From Sphingobacterium sp. UGAL515B_05 (GTDB lineage Bacteria; Bacteroidota; Bacteroidia; Sphingobacteriales; Sphingobacteriaceae), in assembly GCF_033097525.1 (NCBI RefSeq), contig NZ_CP109907.1, forward strand, positions 6,262,001 to 6,326,000: 64,000 nucleotides of DNA, written 5' to 3'. A program made the translations under genes and the position numbers. Below the pieces are notes generated by a model, which saw nothing but the letters and a program-made list of their open reading frames with translations, did no database searches and had not been told where the DNA came from. Positions 49,077 through 59,061 of this stretch are shown here, piece after piece (position 1 is the stretch's first letter; each line of letters opens with the position of its first letter).

Positions 49077-51644
49077 TTAAAATGGGTTGGTTTGACTTGT
49101 ATTTTGAACAAAGTCGACCACCAATCCATTGATATAATTAAAGTGATAATACACTGTCGTAGATGCTGTATTTGCTAGAGTGATTTTCCCAGTGAAGCCT
49201 TTTTTATTACCGACATATATATCACCCTTACGGATGTGAAGGGCCACATTTTCATTTCCTCCATCAGCTTCGATTTCCAAACCAACATTAAAATACTGTC
49301 CGATACCGCCGGGCAATGCAGTGTTTATAGTGTTATAAACTGTTGCTGCCGCCGCTCGTGGCTGACCTAAATTGTCTTTATACAAATTCCACGAAAATTC
49401 CCGTCTCTCACCTGCGACAGCTCCATTATCCCGCATGAGGAAATAATCCTTCGTCATATAAACCGTTTGGCTATTTATGTCCCAAGAGCCGCCATTTGGG
49501 TTTGTTCCAACCTTTAGCGCGCTAGCTGTAATAGTAAATGAACCAATTTCGCCTTTAGTGGCTTTCATTGATCCGTCATTTAGCACACTGAAAGGAGCAT
49601 TTGCTCTATCTTCTTCCGTCGCCCCTGCCCAGAATCTTTGCGACTGATTGCCGTTATCCGCCAAGCCGGATATTCCAGCATTTACAAAGCCGTCTGAACC
49701 AACTGTCACCACTTGAGCAAACAGTCGATTTGCATTTATCATATACGCCGATAGAACATCGGTCTCAATTTGCCCTCCACTGATAAGGGTAAATCCCTTT
49801 GTCGGGTTGAATGTCCGTTCGCCTTCAATTACCGTCGTCAGGTACCCAAAATTGAAATGCCAATATCCTGGTTCACCATTGGTCGGAATTTGCTCAGGCG
49901 ATAAAACCCATTCACCTGTAAGCGCTGTTTTGCTACATTTGGCAGCTAGGTAGTAACCCTGAGTTGGCGTTAGTCCCGTTTGCGAGAAAGCGGTAAGATT
50001 CCAGATATTCCCAAGTCCTTCAATTTTGAATACCTTATGGATCAAACGGCCGGCCGACATGGCAAAGCTGTTTGGATCACCACCGGCATTCGTAGTAATC
50101 AATACATCATCCAAATCATAATACATGGATTCCGTACCGAACCAACCAGCGATTGCCTGCTGCATGGCATTCTCAAGATTACCGTCAGGATCAAGTACTT
50201 TAGAACGGAATTCTGTCAATGCCTGGATGTTCCGACGATCACGTTCCCAAGATTGTTTGTTGTATTGCGTAACCACCTCTTTTTGTTCCTTGATATCGTT
50301 TTGCATCTTCTCAAGGAAAGTATATGTGACTTCATTGCCGATGACGGCATCGAAGGACATTCCATTTTCGATAACATCGGGATATATGGCTGGATAGCTT
50401 ACTTCTGTGATACGTATTTCAGCATCAATACCTTTTTCGGCATCCTTCAAGCGAATTATATCGCCTGCATCTAAATTGGTGTTGAGCCTAGCCAAATGGA
50501 TAAAGTCCACTTCAAGCTCATAAACCACGCGTGGGATGCTATTGCTGTCCAAATATTCCTGACGTTTGGTAGTCAATTCAGCTGCTGCAGCATCAATATA
50601 ACTTTGTGGCATGCGAATGCCAATCAAAGTATATTTATCGCCTACCTCAGCATGTACAGTCTCAGTTGGGAACCAGTTATCGTTGCCTTCGTCGTTAGCC
50701 TTAAACCGAATCGTCTTGCTTGCGTGATTGTAACTTGTTATCTCGAATTGGTTTCCTTCCAACAGGCCCGATTTGAAAACTATATAAGCTGTTTCCCCTT
50801 CAATTTTTTGACCATTGAGATCAAAATCAATAGAACTATCAGAGATGGAGAAAAGCTTTTTATCTATTTGAGCTACGGCCGTTACGGTACCTGTTCTTCT
50901 AGGATAGATCTCTTCATCAATAAACTCACCTTCACGGATACCGTATATACCTGTGTTTTTCTCTACGTAACCAGGAATAGTAAAATAATTGAAAGTACCC
51001 TCAGGGAGATTCTTATCACCTCCACGCGCGTATGCCCGAGTAACGATCTTTTTATCCTGCAAGCTTTTTCGGGTAAGGCTATACAAGCCTTTTCCCTTTC
51101 CGTACTCGAAGGTTAAAGCGCGCGGAGTGCCCACGGTTTTCTTTAACGATATCACCTTTCCTTTGATTCCCCATTCAGCCTTAAAAGCTTGGGCAACCAT
51201 GGTAAGAGCATCGAGAATATACGTGCTATCAAACTCAACAGTAACACGACCTAGATCTTCAAATTCACCCACGGACCAGCCAGACGACTTGCTGTTGGTG
51301 CAATCAACGAATAAGTGTAACCATTCCTCGGCGGTACCGGAAAAGGAAAACTTCCTTGCTCCAAGATGGACCAAAAACAAATAAGCCAAAGTATGACGCG
51401 ATCCTTCAAATACAAAATCAAACGACGATACGAATCGGCTCATCTTTTTGAAGTCCTCAACCTGGTTCAAAGTGTATTCCTCGCCTTTGTACGTAAAAGT
51501 ATCGCCCACACGCAAACCCAAGGAAGCAACATTACCATAACTAAATGATAGCCCATGTTCAGCCATTACCTTGTTGCTGTATTTGGCAGCATTCAAGGGA
51601 AGCTTGATCGTATCAACACCGTTTCTCTTTACCTGAACTTCCAT
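49077..51644 (-). CDS. Tail tip / central baseplate protein (855 aa)
   Basis: The 855-residue protein lies between the distal tail protein and the fibre. The N-terminal third has a hub-like pattern (TFTYKGEEYTLNQVEDFKKM) and a later EIRITEVSYPAIYPD segment. This position and size match siphovirus tail-associated proteins (Tal or gp18-like central fibre). The C-terminal third repeats short glycine-rich beta motifs, likely the receptor-proximal part. Protease activity is not evident. It overlaps the 170-residue gene by one base. Confidence 0.65.
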   Translation of the reverse strand: MEVQVKRNGVDTIKLPLNAAKYSNKVMAEHGLSFSYGNVASLGLRVGDTFTYKGEEYTLNQVEDFKKMSRFVSSFDFVFEGSRHTLAYLFLVHLGARKFSFSGTAEEWLHLFVDCTNSKSSGWSVGEFEDLGRVTVEFDSTYILDALTMVAQAFKAEWGIKGKVISLKKTVGTPRALTFEYGKGKGLYSLTRKSLQDKKIVTRAYARGGDKNLPEGTFNYFTIPGYVEKNTGIYGIREGEFIDEEIYPRRTGTVTAVAQIDKKLFSISDSSIDFDLNGQKIEGETAYIVFKSGLLEGNQFEITSYNHASKTIRFKANDEGNDNWFPTETVHAEVGDKYTLIGIRMPQSYIDAAAAELTTKRQEYLDSNSIPRVVYELEVDFIHLARLNTNLDAGDIIRLKDAEKGIDAEIRITEVSYPAIYPDVIENGMSFDAVIGNEVTYTFLEKMQNDIKEQKEVVTQYNKQSWERDRRNIQALTEFRSKVLDPDGNLENAMQQAIAGWFGTESMYYDLDDVLITTNAGGDPNSFAMSAGRLIHKVFKIEGLGNIWNLTAFSQTGLTPTQGYYLAAKCSKTALTGEWVLSPEQIPTNGEPGYWHFNFGYLTTVIEGERTFNPTKGFTLISGGQIETDVLSAYMINANRLFAQVVTVGSDGFVNAGISGLADNGNQSQRFWAGATEEDRANAPFSVLNDGSMKATKGEIGSFTITASALKVGTNPNGGSWDINSQTVYMTKDYFLMRDNGAVAGERREFSWNLYKDNLGQPRAAAATVYNTINTALPGGIGQYFNVGLEIEADGGNENVALHIRKGDIYVGNKKGFTGKITLANTASTTVYYHFNYINGLVVDFVQNTSQTNPF

Positions 51645-52156
51645 TAGAATAGTTGTTTTTGTTGTTCGAACTGGATCGGCTTGTCGGGATATGACAAAAT
51701 CAAGCCGTTCACATCAGCCAAATAAAAATCGACTCCTACAGGTGCGAAGTTGTTTTCCAATACGAGTGTGAAATCTGTATACATATAGCCGATCTGCTTC
51801 CGAGGGTTTATCACATTCAAATCGGGAGAGCTAATGTATCTAAGTGCGAAAGATCTTCCCAACGCATCCACTCGCAAATTGAAACCTTCGGGCTTGACCA
51901 ATATTTCCAATAGAGCGTCTCTTTGATTTTGCAAATCGGTGAGACTGGTAGATTTCAAATAGCACTTGATACTGTATTGGATCGACTGGAAGTAAGTCGG
52001 TGATGTTGTATCATAGTCCTTTCCATGCTCGTCAGCCCAATCATGATATGCACGTTCTTTTGGAGTCGGTAACTTTAGTAATTCACTCCATGTGCCGCGC
52101 TGGAAAAACAGCCCGAAAGCAGTACTTGCAACTTTATTTTCTATCTCGAAACTCAT
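51644..52156 (-). CDS. Distal tail-like protein (170 aa)
   Basis: The 170-residue protein is beta-rich (TSTLTDLQNQRDALLEILVKP-like helix, then FNLRVDALGRSFALRYISSP). It is encoded between tape measure and tail tip genes, the standard place of the distal tail protein. No motif proves it. It overlaps the 142-residue gene by 4 bases and the tail tip gene by 1 base. Confidence 0.5.
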   Translation of the reverse strand: MSFEIENKVASTAFGLFFQRGTWSELLKLPTPKERAYHDWADEHGKDYDTTSPTYFQSIQYSIKCYLKSTSLTDLQNQRDALLEILVKPEGFNLRVDALGRSFALRYISSPDLNVINPRKQIGYMYTDFTLVLENNFAPVGVDFYLADVNGLILSYPDKPIQFEQQKQLF

Positions 52157-52581
52157 TTTTTAAACTCCCTCACTTTAGCATTACCAAATACTTCCTTAAT
52201 CAGCTGACCTTCCTTTATTTCCACAGTAACAAAAGAATGTTCGACGGCAGTCAATTTGACTACGCCGCGTTTAGTATAGATCTGGCTAACTTCATAACCA
52301 TTCACTTCGATGTTTACCTGGCCACCGAGAATCAGTACAAATCGGGGATTGATTACTGTATGAACTCCATCAAAGTAAATCCCCTCCGACTCCAACTCTT
52401 TCCGATATTTTTGAAGCACTTCCAGTGTAAGAAAATCAGCATCCATTGCAAACTCCACACCTTTTGGAGATTTGAGTAAGCGGATAAGATCGGACGCAGA
52501 TCGCGCTTCGGTCAATCTTTGCAATCCCCAAACACATCCTTTGTGCTTTTTAACCAGATTATATATTTCTTGACTAAACAT
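52153..52581 (-). CDS. Phage tail hypothetical protein (142 aa)
   Basis: The 142-residue protein starts with a helix and then a beta-rich region (FVLILGGQVNIEVNGYEVSQ). It overlaps the tape measure gene by one base. Its place directly after the tape measure suggests a small tail component. The family is not recognised. Confidence 0.5.
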   Translation of the reverse strand: MFSQEIYNLVKKHKGCVWGLQRLTEARSASDLIRLLKSPKGVEFAMDADFLTLEVLQKYRKELESEGIYFDGVHTVINPRFVLILGGQVNIEVNGYEVSQIYTKRGVVKLTAVEHSFVTVEIKEGQLIKEVFGNAKVREFKK

Positions 52582-55500
52582 TAGAATCGTCCTCCTAAAC
52601 TTTTGTTGATTGATTTAAGTTCACTTACCGCTGTATCTAGGCGTTTAACTGTTTCCCCTGTGTTTACTTGAATTGCATTTAATGCGGTCAACTGATCTAG
52701 CGCAACCGCCAATTGCTTACCCATTGTAATTCCTTGGGATTTGCTTTCATCAAATGACCTTTTTAGCAACTCTGTTTGGGAACGCAAAAGCCCATTGTTT
52801 TCGCTTTGTGTTGCTTCGGTAACTTCTCTTTGAATCGAGCCTTTCAACCCACCTCCAGTAGAAGTGCCATCTTTGCTTAACCCTAACTGTTTGTAAGCCT
52901 CCTCCAATGTCTTTGTGAATTCAGTGCCGGCACCATCAATTTTATCTTTCCATACCGAAAAATTGAAACCCGTCAAAGTGTTGTTGTTGGATTTCATGTA
53001 GTCAGCAAGTTGGTTCACCATGTCATTTACTATTGGTTCAATCATCTTCAACTTGAGCGAGTTTACCAAAGCATTTTTGATGAATTTATCAAAGGTTTCA
53101 TCAAGGGAATCCACGGCACTTTCACCAGCTTCGAATGCAGTAACTAAAGCATCCGCAAGAGAAGCAGAAAGATCCTTAAAAGTAGTTTGAACTAAATTTT
53201 CTGTAATTGATTTTTGGATATCCTCGATTTGCTTGTTTATCGAATCAATTTCATCGTAATAACCCCGAACTTTTTCCTTATCTGTCCTTTTCTTGTCTTC
53301 CTCGGCTTTAGCCATTTCCGAAAGGATCCGTTGTTGCTCCTTGAGATTGGCAATTGCCTTGTCGCTGTCACTGTAGTAGTTCTCACCTACACTATTGGAA
53401 ATTCTGCGCTGCAAAGTATCGTATGCTTTTCCAAGACTGTCCAGTTGGGTTTTGTATGCATCTATCTGTTTTTGAAGCTTCTTATCTTTAGTATTGAAAA
53501 GGTCGAGTGCAGAGGTTAGGGTTTTGATGGATCCACTGATGATTGAAATTGGGTTTCCACTGGCAATCCCAGCCGCTAACTCTCCCATACCTCCAACAAG
53601 GTTTCCAATTTGATTTACTGTGTTTTGTAAATTGTCGCTAGCGCCAATGGAACCTAACAATCCATTTACATCGCCAATAATTTGTTGAGCATTTTTAAGA
53701 TCCGAAGCCAATGCGGTAAACATATCTTTTTGCGCTTGTTTGGCCTGATCGGAATCTTTACCGTATAATTGAACTTGCTCTCTGTACTTTTTCAAAGCTC
53801 CTGTGGATGCAATCCAGGATTTATCTAAGTTTACTTGAGCTTCTGCATTATCAAGTTGAAACGAATCTCTTTCAAAATCCTTGTCAGACATTCCTTTACC
53901 CCGCATCTCCAACAATACTTTCCGTGCCTGAGCTATTGCGTCGAATGCAGCTTTTTTGCCAAGGATAGAAAGTCTATAGAACATTTTTTCCGTATCGGCT
54001 TCACGTTCATATTGTGCAACCAATATTGCGCTTTTCTCTTCTTGCAACGATTTGTGCAATTGGGCCTTCCTTTCCTTACTTGCATTTTCACCCAAAGCTG
54101 AGAAAGCATCTTGATATTTTTTCTCAACTGAAAGTAGTTGATCGTTATAGGTAGAAGAAAGCTTAATAGCGTCTAAATATTGGGAGAGGTTTCTTTCAGT
54201 TTGATCCTTTTCCCAATCAGCCTGCAGCTTTGTAAGCTCAGCCAGGCGTTCTTTTTCAATATCGGCCATTTTGGTAGGATCAGTCTCCAACAACTTAGAC
54301 ATTTCCTCCTCGATCTTTTGACCAAAGGTTTTAGTGATATCCAACTCAGCGCTATATCTCTCATTAGCTACCCTAACACCATGCTCTCTCTTTAAATCCT
54401 CGTATTTAGCATAGTTTGAATAATCGTCTTGATATGATTTAAGAAGGTGTGCCGTCTGTTGCTTGTATACCGTATCATTAATAGCCCTCTGTTCTATAGG
54501 ATCAACGTCGCTAACATTTAATGCCGCAACTGGGGTAAATCCTTTCTTCCCTTTATTTTTATTGTTAAACTCAACTATTTTTTTATTTTCTTCCTCTAGA
54601 GTTTTACGAACCTCAGCAAATTTGTCTTTCAAGGCTTGAATTTCGGCCTGATCAGAATCCAGTCTCTTTTTGGCGTACTCGCGGTCAATTTGGAGGAGTT
54701 TCTCATAAGCTCCATTTCTTGAATGGAGAATTTGTTTGTAGAGGTTTTCTTGGGGAGAGGATTTGGTGGTTACATTACCTTTTGAATCACCAAAAATGTT
54801 TACTCCCATTTTAACGGCGTTTTTTTGTGCTTGCTTAAGGAAATCAGAAGCTATTTTATTTTGGGTAATCTCCGTCTTCTTAGCTTCTTCTATAACTGCA
54901 TTTCTAGTTGCATTACCCATCCTAAGCATATCTTTTTTAGCTTGAGATTCTGCCTTGTTGACATCATATCTAGCGCCTGGCCCAGATAGACCCGGCATTC
55001 TATTCAATCCATCAACGAATTTTTGCCAACCAGTAAGAGATTCTTCAGGGGATTTAAGTTTTGCCATCTCAGCTTCATAAACTGCCTTGGCTGACTCCTC
55101 TAACGCCTTGTTGGCAGCAGCCTTATATAGGGTCATTTTCACATAATTTTCAGCGTTTTCTGCTAAAAAATTCTCAACCTGTCCAAACGTTTTTACTTGA
55201 CCTGTTACCTGACCTATTGTTTTATTATATTCTTGCAGAACAGATTGCTTTGAGATAATACCTTTTTTGGCTAAAGAAACAGCAAGTTCCAGCGTTTTGA
55301 CCTCTGTTACAGCCTTTTTGTATTCAGCACTTTTTAAGCCTTCGTTTAATGATTTTTGACTCTCTTTTAAGGCGTCTATAGCTTTCTTGCCCTTGAACAA
55401 GGATGAAATCCATTCCCCAATCTCTTTACCGTAAACAGTAAGTAAGGTTATTCCAAGAGACATTGCAGTTTGCCAGCTCAATAAACTCCCTAATAATTGT

Positions 55501-56387
55501 TTCCAAACAGGAACACCTTTTTTACCAGATGCATTTAGTTCTTCATTTTCAATTCTGATTTTTTTTATCTCGTCCGCAAGAACAGGAAGGTTGTTGGAAA
55601 TCGCCATGAACCCCGTTTGAATAGAATAGGTAAATGCAGGAAGTTCGCGAGTCAGTTGGTTGATGCTATTTTGAATACCGTTCCACCCTCTTGCATAGTT
55701 ACCAACGCCTCTTCTAAAATCTCCAAGGCGGTGCTCCACGTTCTCTATCTCTTGCCTCAGGGCTTGATGACGTTCAATCATCTTATTGACAGCAGGATTG
55801 CTGCCATCCATGGCACCGCCGGTACGAATAATTTCTGCAGTAAGTTGGCTATATTTTATCCTTGCTTCTTGAAGTGAACCAGCAGCTACATTTTCAAGTT
55901 GAACAGCTTGTTTAATATCCCTATTAAGATCTTGAAGAGAAACGGCAACAGCCTTCTGACTTTGGTTAACCGCCGTAAGCGACTTGTTATATTGATCAAT
56001 AGATATCTCACCTTGCTCAAATTGGGTATTTAACGCTTTTTTAGCAGACGTTAGAGAGTCTGACTCTTTTCTTAAGGTTGTATATCTGGTTGCCAAAGAT
56101 ACAGACGCATCACTGAGTAAACTTAAATTACTCAGTGCGGTCTGTATGGCGTTAAGGTCATTTTCTGATATGGGTGTTTTCGACTTTAAATTCAGCTGAA
56201 TTTTCCCAAGGGTATCTAACCTCTTTTTTAAATCATCAATCTTAGATATAAGCTCATCGGCGTTTTTTTGAGCATCCTTAAAACCTAAATCATTTTTGGA
56301 AGATACGCCACTCCCTTTCAACAATTCGCTAATTTTGCGTCTTGCCTCATCCTCATCTATGACTACTTTATACCTTAAATCACCCAT
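52581..56387 (-). CDS. Tail tape measure protein
   Basis: The 1268-residue protein is mostly helical and coiled-coil, rich in Lys, Glu, Gln and Ala. A hydrophobic segment near residues 305-325 (LLSWQTAMSLGITLLTVYG) and a second glycine-rich patch near 960 (LVGGMGELAAGIASGNPI) are typical of tape measures, which set tail length and help eject DNA. It is the longest gene of the window and follows the G/T chaperone genes, as in all siphoviruses. A tail of roughly 190 nm is suggested by the usual 0.15 nm per residue rule (inference). Confidence 0.93.
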   Translation of the reverse strand: MGDLRYKVVIDEDEARRKISELLKGSGVSSKNDLGFKDAQKNADELISKIDDLKKRLDTLGKIQLNLKSKTPISENDLNAIQTALSNLSLLSDASVSLATRYTTLRKESDSLTSAKKALNTQFEQGEISIDQYNKSLTAVNQSQKAVAVSLQDLNRDIKQAVQLENVAAGSLQEARIKYSQLTAEIIRTGGAMDGSNPAVNKMIERHQALRQEIENVEHRLGDFRRGVGNYARGWNGIQNSINQLTRELPAFTYSIQTGFMAISNNLPVLADEIKKIRIENEELNASGKKGVPVWKQLLGSLLSWQTAMSLGITLLTVYGKEIGEWISSLFKGKKAIDALKESQKSLNEGLKSAEYKKAVTEVKTLELAVSLAKKGIISKQSVLQEYNKTIGQVTGQVKTFGQVENFLAENAENYVKMTLYKAAANKALEESAKAVYEAEMAKLKSPEESLTGWQKFVDGLNRMPGLSGPGARYDVNKAESQAKKDMLRMGNATRNAVIEEAKKTEITQNKIASDFLKQAQKNAVKMGVNIFGDSKGNVTTKSSPQENLYKQILHSRNGAYEKLLQIDREYAKKRLDSDQAEIQALKDKFAEVRKTLEEENKKIVEFNNKNKGKKGFTPVAALNVSDVDPIEQRAINDTVYKQQTAHLLKSYQDDYSNYAKYEDLKREHGVRVANERYSAELDITKTFGQKIEEEMSKLLETDPTKMADIEKERLAELTKLQADWEKDQTERNLSQYLDAIKLSSTYNDQLLSVEKKYQDAFSALGENASKERKAQLHKSLQEEKSAILVAQYEREADTEKMFYRLSILGKKAAFDAIAQARKVLLEMRGKGMSDKDFERDSFQLDNAEAQVNLDKSWIASTGALKKYREQVQLYGKDSDQAKQAQKDMFTALASDLKNAQQIIGDVNGLLGSIGASDNLQNTVNQIGNLVGGMGELAAGIASGNPISIISGSIKTLTSALDLFNTKDKKLQKQIDAYKTQLDSLGKAYDTLQRRISNSVGENYYSDSDKAIANLKEQQRILSEMAKAEEDKKRTDKEKVRGYYDEIDSINKQIEDIQKSITENLVQTTFKDLSASLADALVTAFEAGESAVDSLDETFDKFIKNALVNSLKLKMIEPIVNDMVNQLADYMKSNNNTLTGFNFSVWKDKIDGAGTEFTKTLEEAYKQLGLSKDGTSTGGGLKGSIQREVTEATQSENNGLLRSQTELLKRSFDESKSQGITMGKQLAVALDQLTALNAIQVNTGETVKRLDTAVSELKSINKSLGGRF

Positions 56388-56456
56388 AAAGCAAACATAA
56401 CAAAAGTGATATGTAGGGATAAGACTTTGTGGTTGTCCGATGAGGCAATGACAACG

Positions 56457-56723
56457 TTAACCTAAATCGTTCAATATTTGAAACATATCACCTTCTTTTA
56501 CCTCGCTCTCTGTACTGGATAAGTTTCGTACTCCATCTTCTTCTAAAGTGGGCATCACAAGGCTGTATAACAAAAGATTCTGGTAACTAATCCTCCACTT
56601 AATATCCCATTCACTCCATCCTTTGGAAAGAATAGCTGAGTTAATTATTATTGACCAGCAGCTTCCGGATCCTGGGTAAGACTTAGATTTAGGCTTTTTA
56701 GCAAAACCATAATATCGAAAAAA
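56457..56723 (-). CDS. T-domain extension of the tail chaperone, made by -1 frameshift
   Basis: In the -1 frame relative to the chaperone gene an open frame runs from the slippery site to TAA at 56459-56457. It has no ATG near its beginning, so it must be entered from the chaperone frame. After a short Lys/Ser-rich linker it encodes WSIIINSAILSKGWSEWDIK and then SYQNLLLYSLVMPTLEEDG. This is the pattern of phage T domains (a Trp-Ser...Asp-Ile...Tyr-Gln-Asn-Leu core). The fusion (GT) would load the tape measure. The frame lies in an otherwise empty 260-base gap. Confidence 0.8.
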   Translation of the reverse strand, partial: FFRYYGFAKKPKSKSYPGSGSCWSIIINSAILSKGWSEWDIKWRISYQNLLLYSLVMPTLEEDGVRNLSSTESEVKEGDMFQILNDLG

Positions 56724-57130
56724 GCCCCAAGGTCTAACCTCCCGTAGACCTTCTCAACCATTTCGTTTAACTCAACATAGGTAAATTCAAATGATATAGC
56801 CCTGAGAAGGCTTTCGGATGGCATCTTGTCGTAAGGAGATGTCGCTAATCCGATGACTTTAGCAAGCTTATTGGTGTTGTGCTTTATAAGCTTGGTAATC
56901 TGATCAGAGTGGTTTAGATTTTCGATTTGCTCTTTGCCGTACATTTCATCTAACTCTGCTGCGATCAATTGTACTTTACCAATTGGTATTCCTTTTAACT
57001 CTAATCGAATTTCTTTGGTGAAACCTAAGATAGACCCGAGTATGCCAAACTTGCTTACCTTTACCGACCCTAAATATATACCGGTATCAGTAATAGTTTC
57101 CGCTATTTTTCTTTGTGTAATTTCTTGCAT
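56648..57130 (-). CDS. Tail assembly chaperone (G-like)
   Basis: The 160-residue protein is predicted helical. It lies between the tail tube and tape measure genes, the place of lambda gpG. The region LGAFFDIMVLLKSLNLSLTQ near its C terminus contains the slippery codons GCT-TTT-TTC. The zero frame ends at TAA 56650-56648; the -1 product is longer (GT). Function is inferred from position, size and frameshift. Confidence 0.85.
   Translation of the reverse strand: MQEITQRKIAETITDTGIYLGSVKVSKFGILGSILGFTKEIRLELKGIPIGKVQLIAAELDEMYGKEQIENLNHSDQITKLIKHNTNKLAKVIGLATSPYDKMPSESLLRAISFEFTYVELNEMVEKVYGRLDLGAFFDIMVLLKSLNLSLTQDPEAAGQ
56717..56723 (-). other. Slippery heptamer for -1 ribosomal frameshift
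   Basis: T TTT TTC (minus strand) in zero frame GCT-TTT-TTC is a canonical X-XXY-YYZ site. The -1 frame is open for 86 codons after it. The stimulatory downstream structure was not resolved. Confidence 0.75.
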
Positions 57131-57226
57131 TTTGGAAAGGTAAATGGCGAATTGCCGTTAAAAATAACCCCTACTCGCCAACCTTTTCCACAAGAGTGGT
57201 TTTCGGGGTAAAAACGTGGACTGTGG

Positions 57227-57772
57227 TTATGCCACAGCAACTTTTTCGTAATACCATGGAGATACCGCTACCCCAGTTGCATTTGTAACTGCTTGCGCTT
57301 CAGCAGTAAAACCCAAGGCAACGAAAGCATCCCCCTCTTTGGTCATTGCATTCTCAATCCTACCAATTACAGAGCCATTTAAGATAACGAAAACCATTTT
57401 GAATCCGTTCCAAGGTTTGCTTGTAACACGAACAGCAAGATTAACTTGCGCGGCACCATCAATAGGAGCTTCAAATTTGGTCGTGGCGGTAGAAGCAGCA
57501 TCTCCTTTGAGTACGAGATCAGCCATTTTTGGATCTAAATTCAAAAATTTTGCTGTAACACTCGCTCCGTCTCCTTCTTCCCCTACAATTGCAAAAATAC
57601 CCGCCTTGTCTTCAACCTTTACTTTGGTCAAGGTTTTTTCTGGGATGTTCAATGTCGCAGATCCCATCTCAATGTTTTCCCCTTTAACCCAACCTGTGTC
57701 CGGTAGAGTCCCATCCGCACTTACTGGCGCAAACTCAATTGACTCAACGCCTTTTACAATAAATTGTGCCAT
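57227..57772 (-). CDS. Major tail tube protein
   Basis: The 181-residue protein is beta-rich (IVKGVESIEFAPVSADGTLP; TLTKVKVEDKAGIFAIVGEE) with a C-terminal VSPWYYEKVAVA. It precedes the chaperone gene and is the right size for the lambda V/SPP1 gp17.1 type tail tube subunit. Classification rests on position, size and beta content. Confidence 0.75.
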   Translation of the reverse strand: MAQFIVKGVESIEFAPVSADGTLPDTGWVKGENIEMGSATLNIPEKTLTKVKVEDKAGIFAIVGEEGDGASVTAKFLNLDPKMADLVLKGDAASTATTKFEAPIDGAAQVNLAVRVTSKPWNGFKMVFVILNGSVIGRIENAMTKEGDAFVALGFTAEAQAVTNATGVAVSPWYYEKVAVA

Positions 57773-57858
57773 ATATAAATTCTTTGTTAGAGATCAACGA
57801 GAAGCATTTTGCCCTGCTGCTCGCCGATAGTTAATATTCTATTTTTTAGTAGCCTGTG

Positions 57859-58293
57859 TTAATAATCCGTCCGCAGGAAATTATAGTTCACTTGAATATT
57901 ATAATACCAATCCGTGTTAAATCCCTTCAATTCCCCCGGATTACGCAGAGAAAGAGAAAAATCAAAACCATGATAATCATCTAATGCAGCAACAATCGCA
58001 GCACCGACGGTATACATCCGCGTGACGTCAGGTTGAGTATTGTCTTTTGCTGTTGGATTTTCAGCGGTTTGATTCTTAAGATTTGGAACATGAACGTTTA
58101 TGTTGAAAATTCCCCATTGCTTTTGCTCAGCATCGTATATCAACGAGTTGGTGATGATGTCCTCTTTGGTTGATCCCAAACGGCGCTGAGCTGTCCGAAG
58201 TTCACCTGTAATCATCGAGGGAATACCAGCGACAATAAGAACGCCTTGAATATCATTCATTGCATCGAACACACTCTTTATCGTCTTCCTCAT
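57859..58293 (-). CDS. Tail terminator-like protein (144 aa)
   Basis: The 144-residue protein starts with a helix (TIKSVFDAMNDIQGVLIVAG), then beta strands with TNSLIYDAEQKQWGIFNINV. The position, just before the tail tube gene and after the neck proteins, fits the tail terminator (lambda gpU). Sequence alone does not prove it. It overlaps the next gene by 4 bases. Confidence 0.6.
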   Translation of the reverse strand: MRKTIKSVFDAMNDIQGVLIVAGIPSMITGELRTAQRRLGSTKEDIITNSLIYDAEQKQWGIFNINVHVPNLKNQTAENPTAKDNTQPDVTRMYTVGAAIVAALDDYHGFDFSLSLRNPGELKGFNTDWYYNIQVNYNFLRTDY

Positions 58294-58745
58294 ACACTTA
58301 TCCTTTCAAAGGCTTTATCTACCACTTTTTCAAGTTCATTTTGTGCCAACGTAATAACTGTTAAACCTCTCCCTTCAACCCATCCTGCATACTCTTTCCC
58401 AGCCACAACGATAATACCCCAACCCTTTGATGTTCTTAATTGAGCGTAAGCAAGTTCTCTGCCTTCCTTTAATCCTGGCTCTTTGTCAGTTCCATATGGA
58501 CTTAGCTCAAAATCTTCAAATAGAACTTTACCATCTTTAAAGATTATCCCACCTGTACTGGAACGAAGTTGCCCTGTCTGATCGTCATATCCTCCACCCA
58601 TCCTCATTGTAGCACGTTGAATTTTCAAAGCTTCTGCTAAGACCATTTTGAATTGTTCAAGAGTTTCCGCTTCCACTCTTCTGAACTCCTCATCAACAAT
58701 AGCGTCTATTTCCGCTGGGGTCATATCTAATTCGAGTCTAAACAT
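58290..58745 (-). CDS. HK97 gp10-like neck/tail completion protein (151 aa)
   Basis: The 151-residue protein begins with a long amphipathic helix (DEEFRRVEAETLEQFKMVLA) and has an RATMRMGGGYDDQTGQLRSS region, typical of the HK97 gp10 neck family of minor tail and head-tail joining proteins. It overlaps the next gene by four bases. Family by pattern and gene order. Confidence 0.65.
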   Translation of the reverse strand: MFRLELDMTPAEIDAIVDEEFRRVEAETLEQFKMVLAEALKIQRATMRMGGGYDDQTGQLRSSTGGIIFKDGKVLFEDFELSPYGTDKEPGLKEGRELAYAQLRTSKGWGIIVVAGKEYAGWVEGRGLTVITLAQNELEKVVDKAFERISV

Positions 58746-58756
58746 ACTTCAAGGCG

Positions 58757-59041
58757 CTATACATATCCTTTGCAATGAAAACTTCCATGATGAAATAAAG
58801 CAATGGGTTCTTGCCAAACTATCACATTACCCCTGTCGTCATATGCAGTAACCAGTTCACCAATCAATAATTGAGGGGTGTCCTCTGGAAATGCTATAAC
58901 ATACGAAACATCGACTTCAACACCATCTTTTACCTTTTTCAATCCGGTTCCTTTAGAAGGTACAAATCGACAAGGCAGCCCCTGCTCCTTGGTTTCACCT
59001 TCTCTCACTAATATATCAGGATATTGTCCTTCGAAATTCAT
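58757..59041 (-). CDS. Head closure-like protein (94 aa)
   Basis: The 94-residue protein is beta-rich (VREGETKEQGLPCRFVPSKG, VDVSYVIAFPEDTP, LVTAYDDRGNVIVW). Small beta-barrel proteins in this position close the head (SPP1 gp16-like). Assignment by position. Confidence 0.5.
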   Translation of the reverse strand: MNFEGQYPDILVREGETKEQGLPCRFVPSKGTGLKKVKDGVEVDVSYVIAFPEDTPQLLIGELVTAYDDRGNVIVWQEPIALFHHGSFHCKGYV

Positions 59042-59061
59042 ACTTTTCCCCTCTTTCTTGT

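Noticed and set aside
56388..56647. Empty gap between tape measure and chaperone genes
   Set aside because: Not empty: the -1 frame T domain fills it, so it is reported as a frameshift product rather than as a gap.
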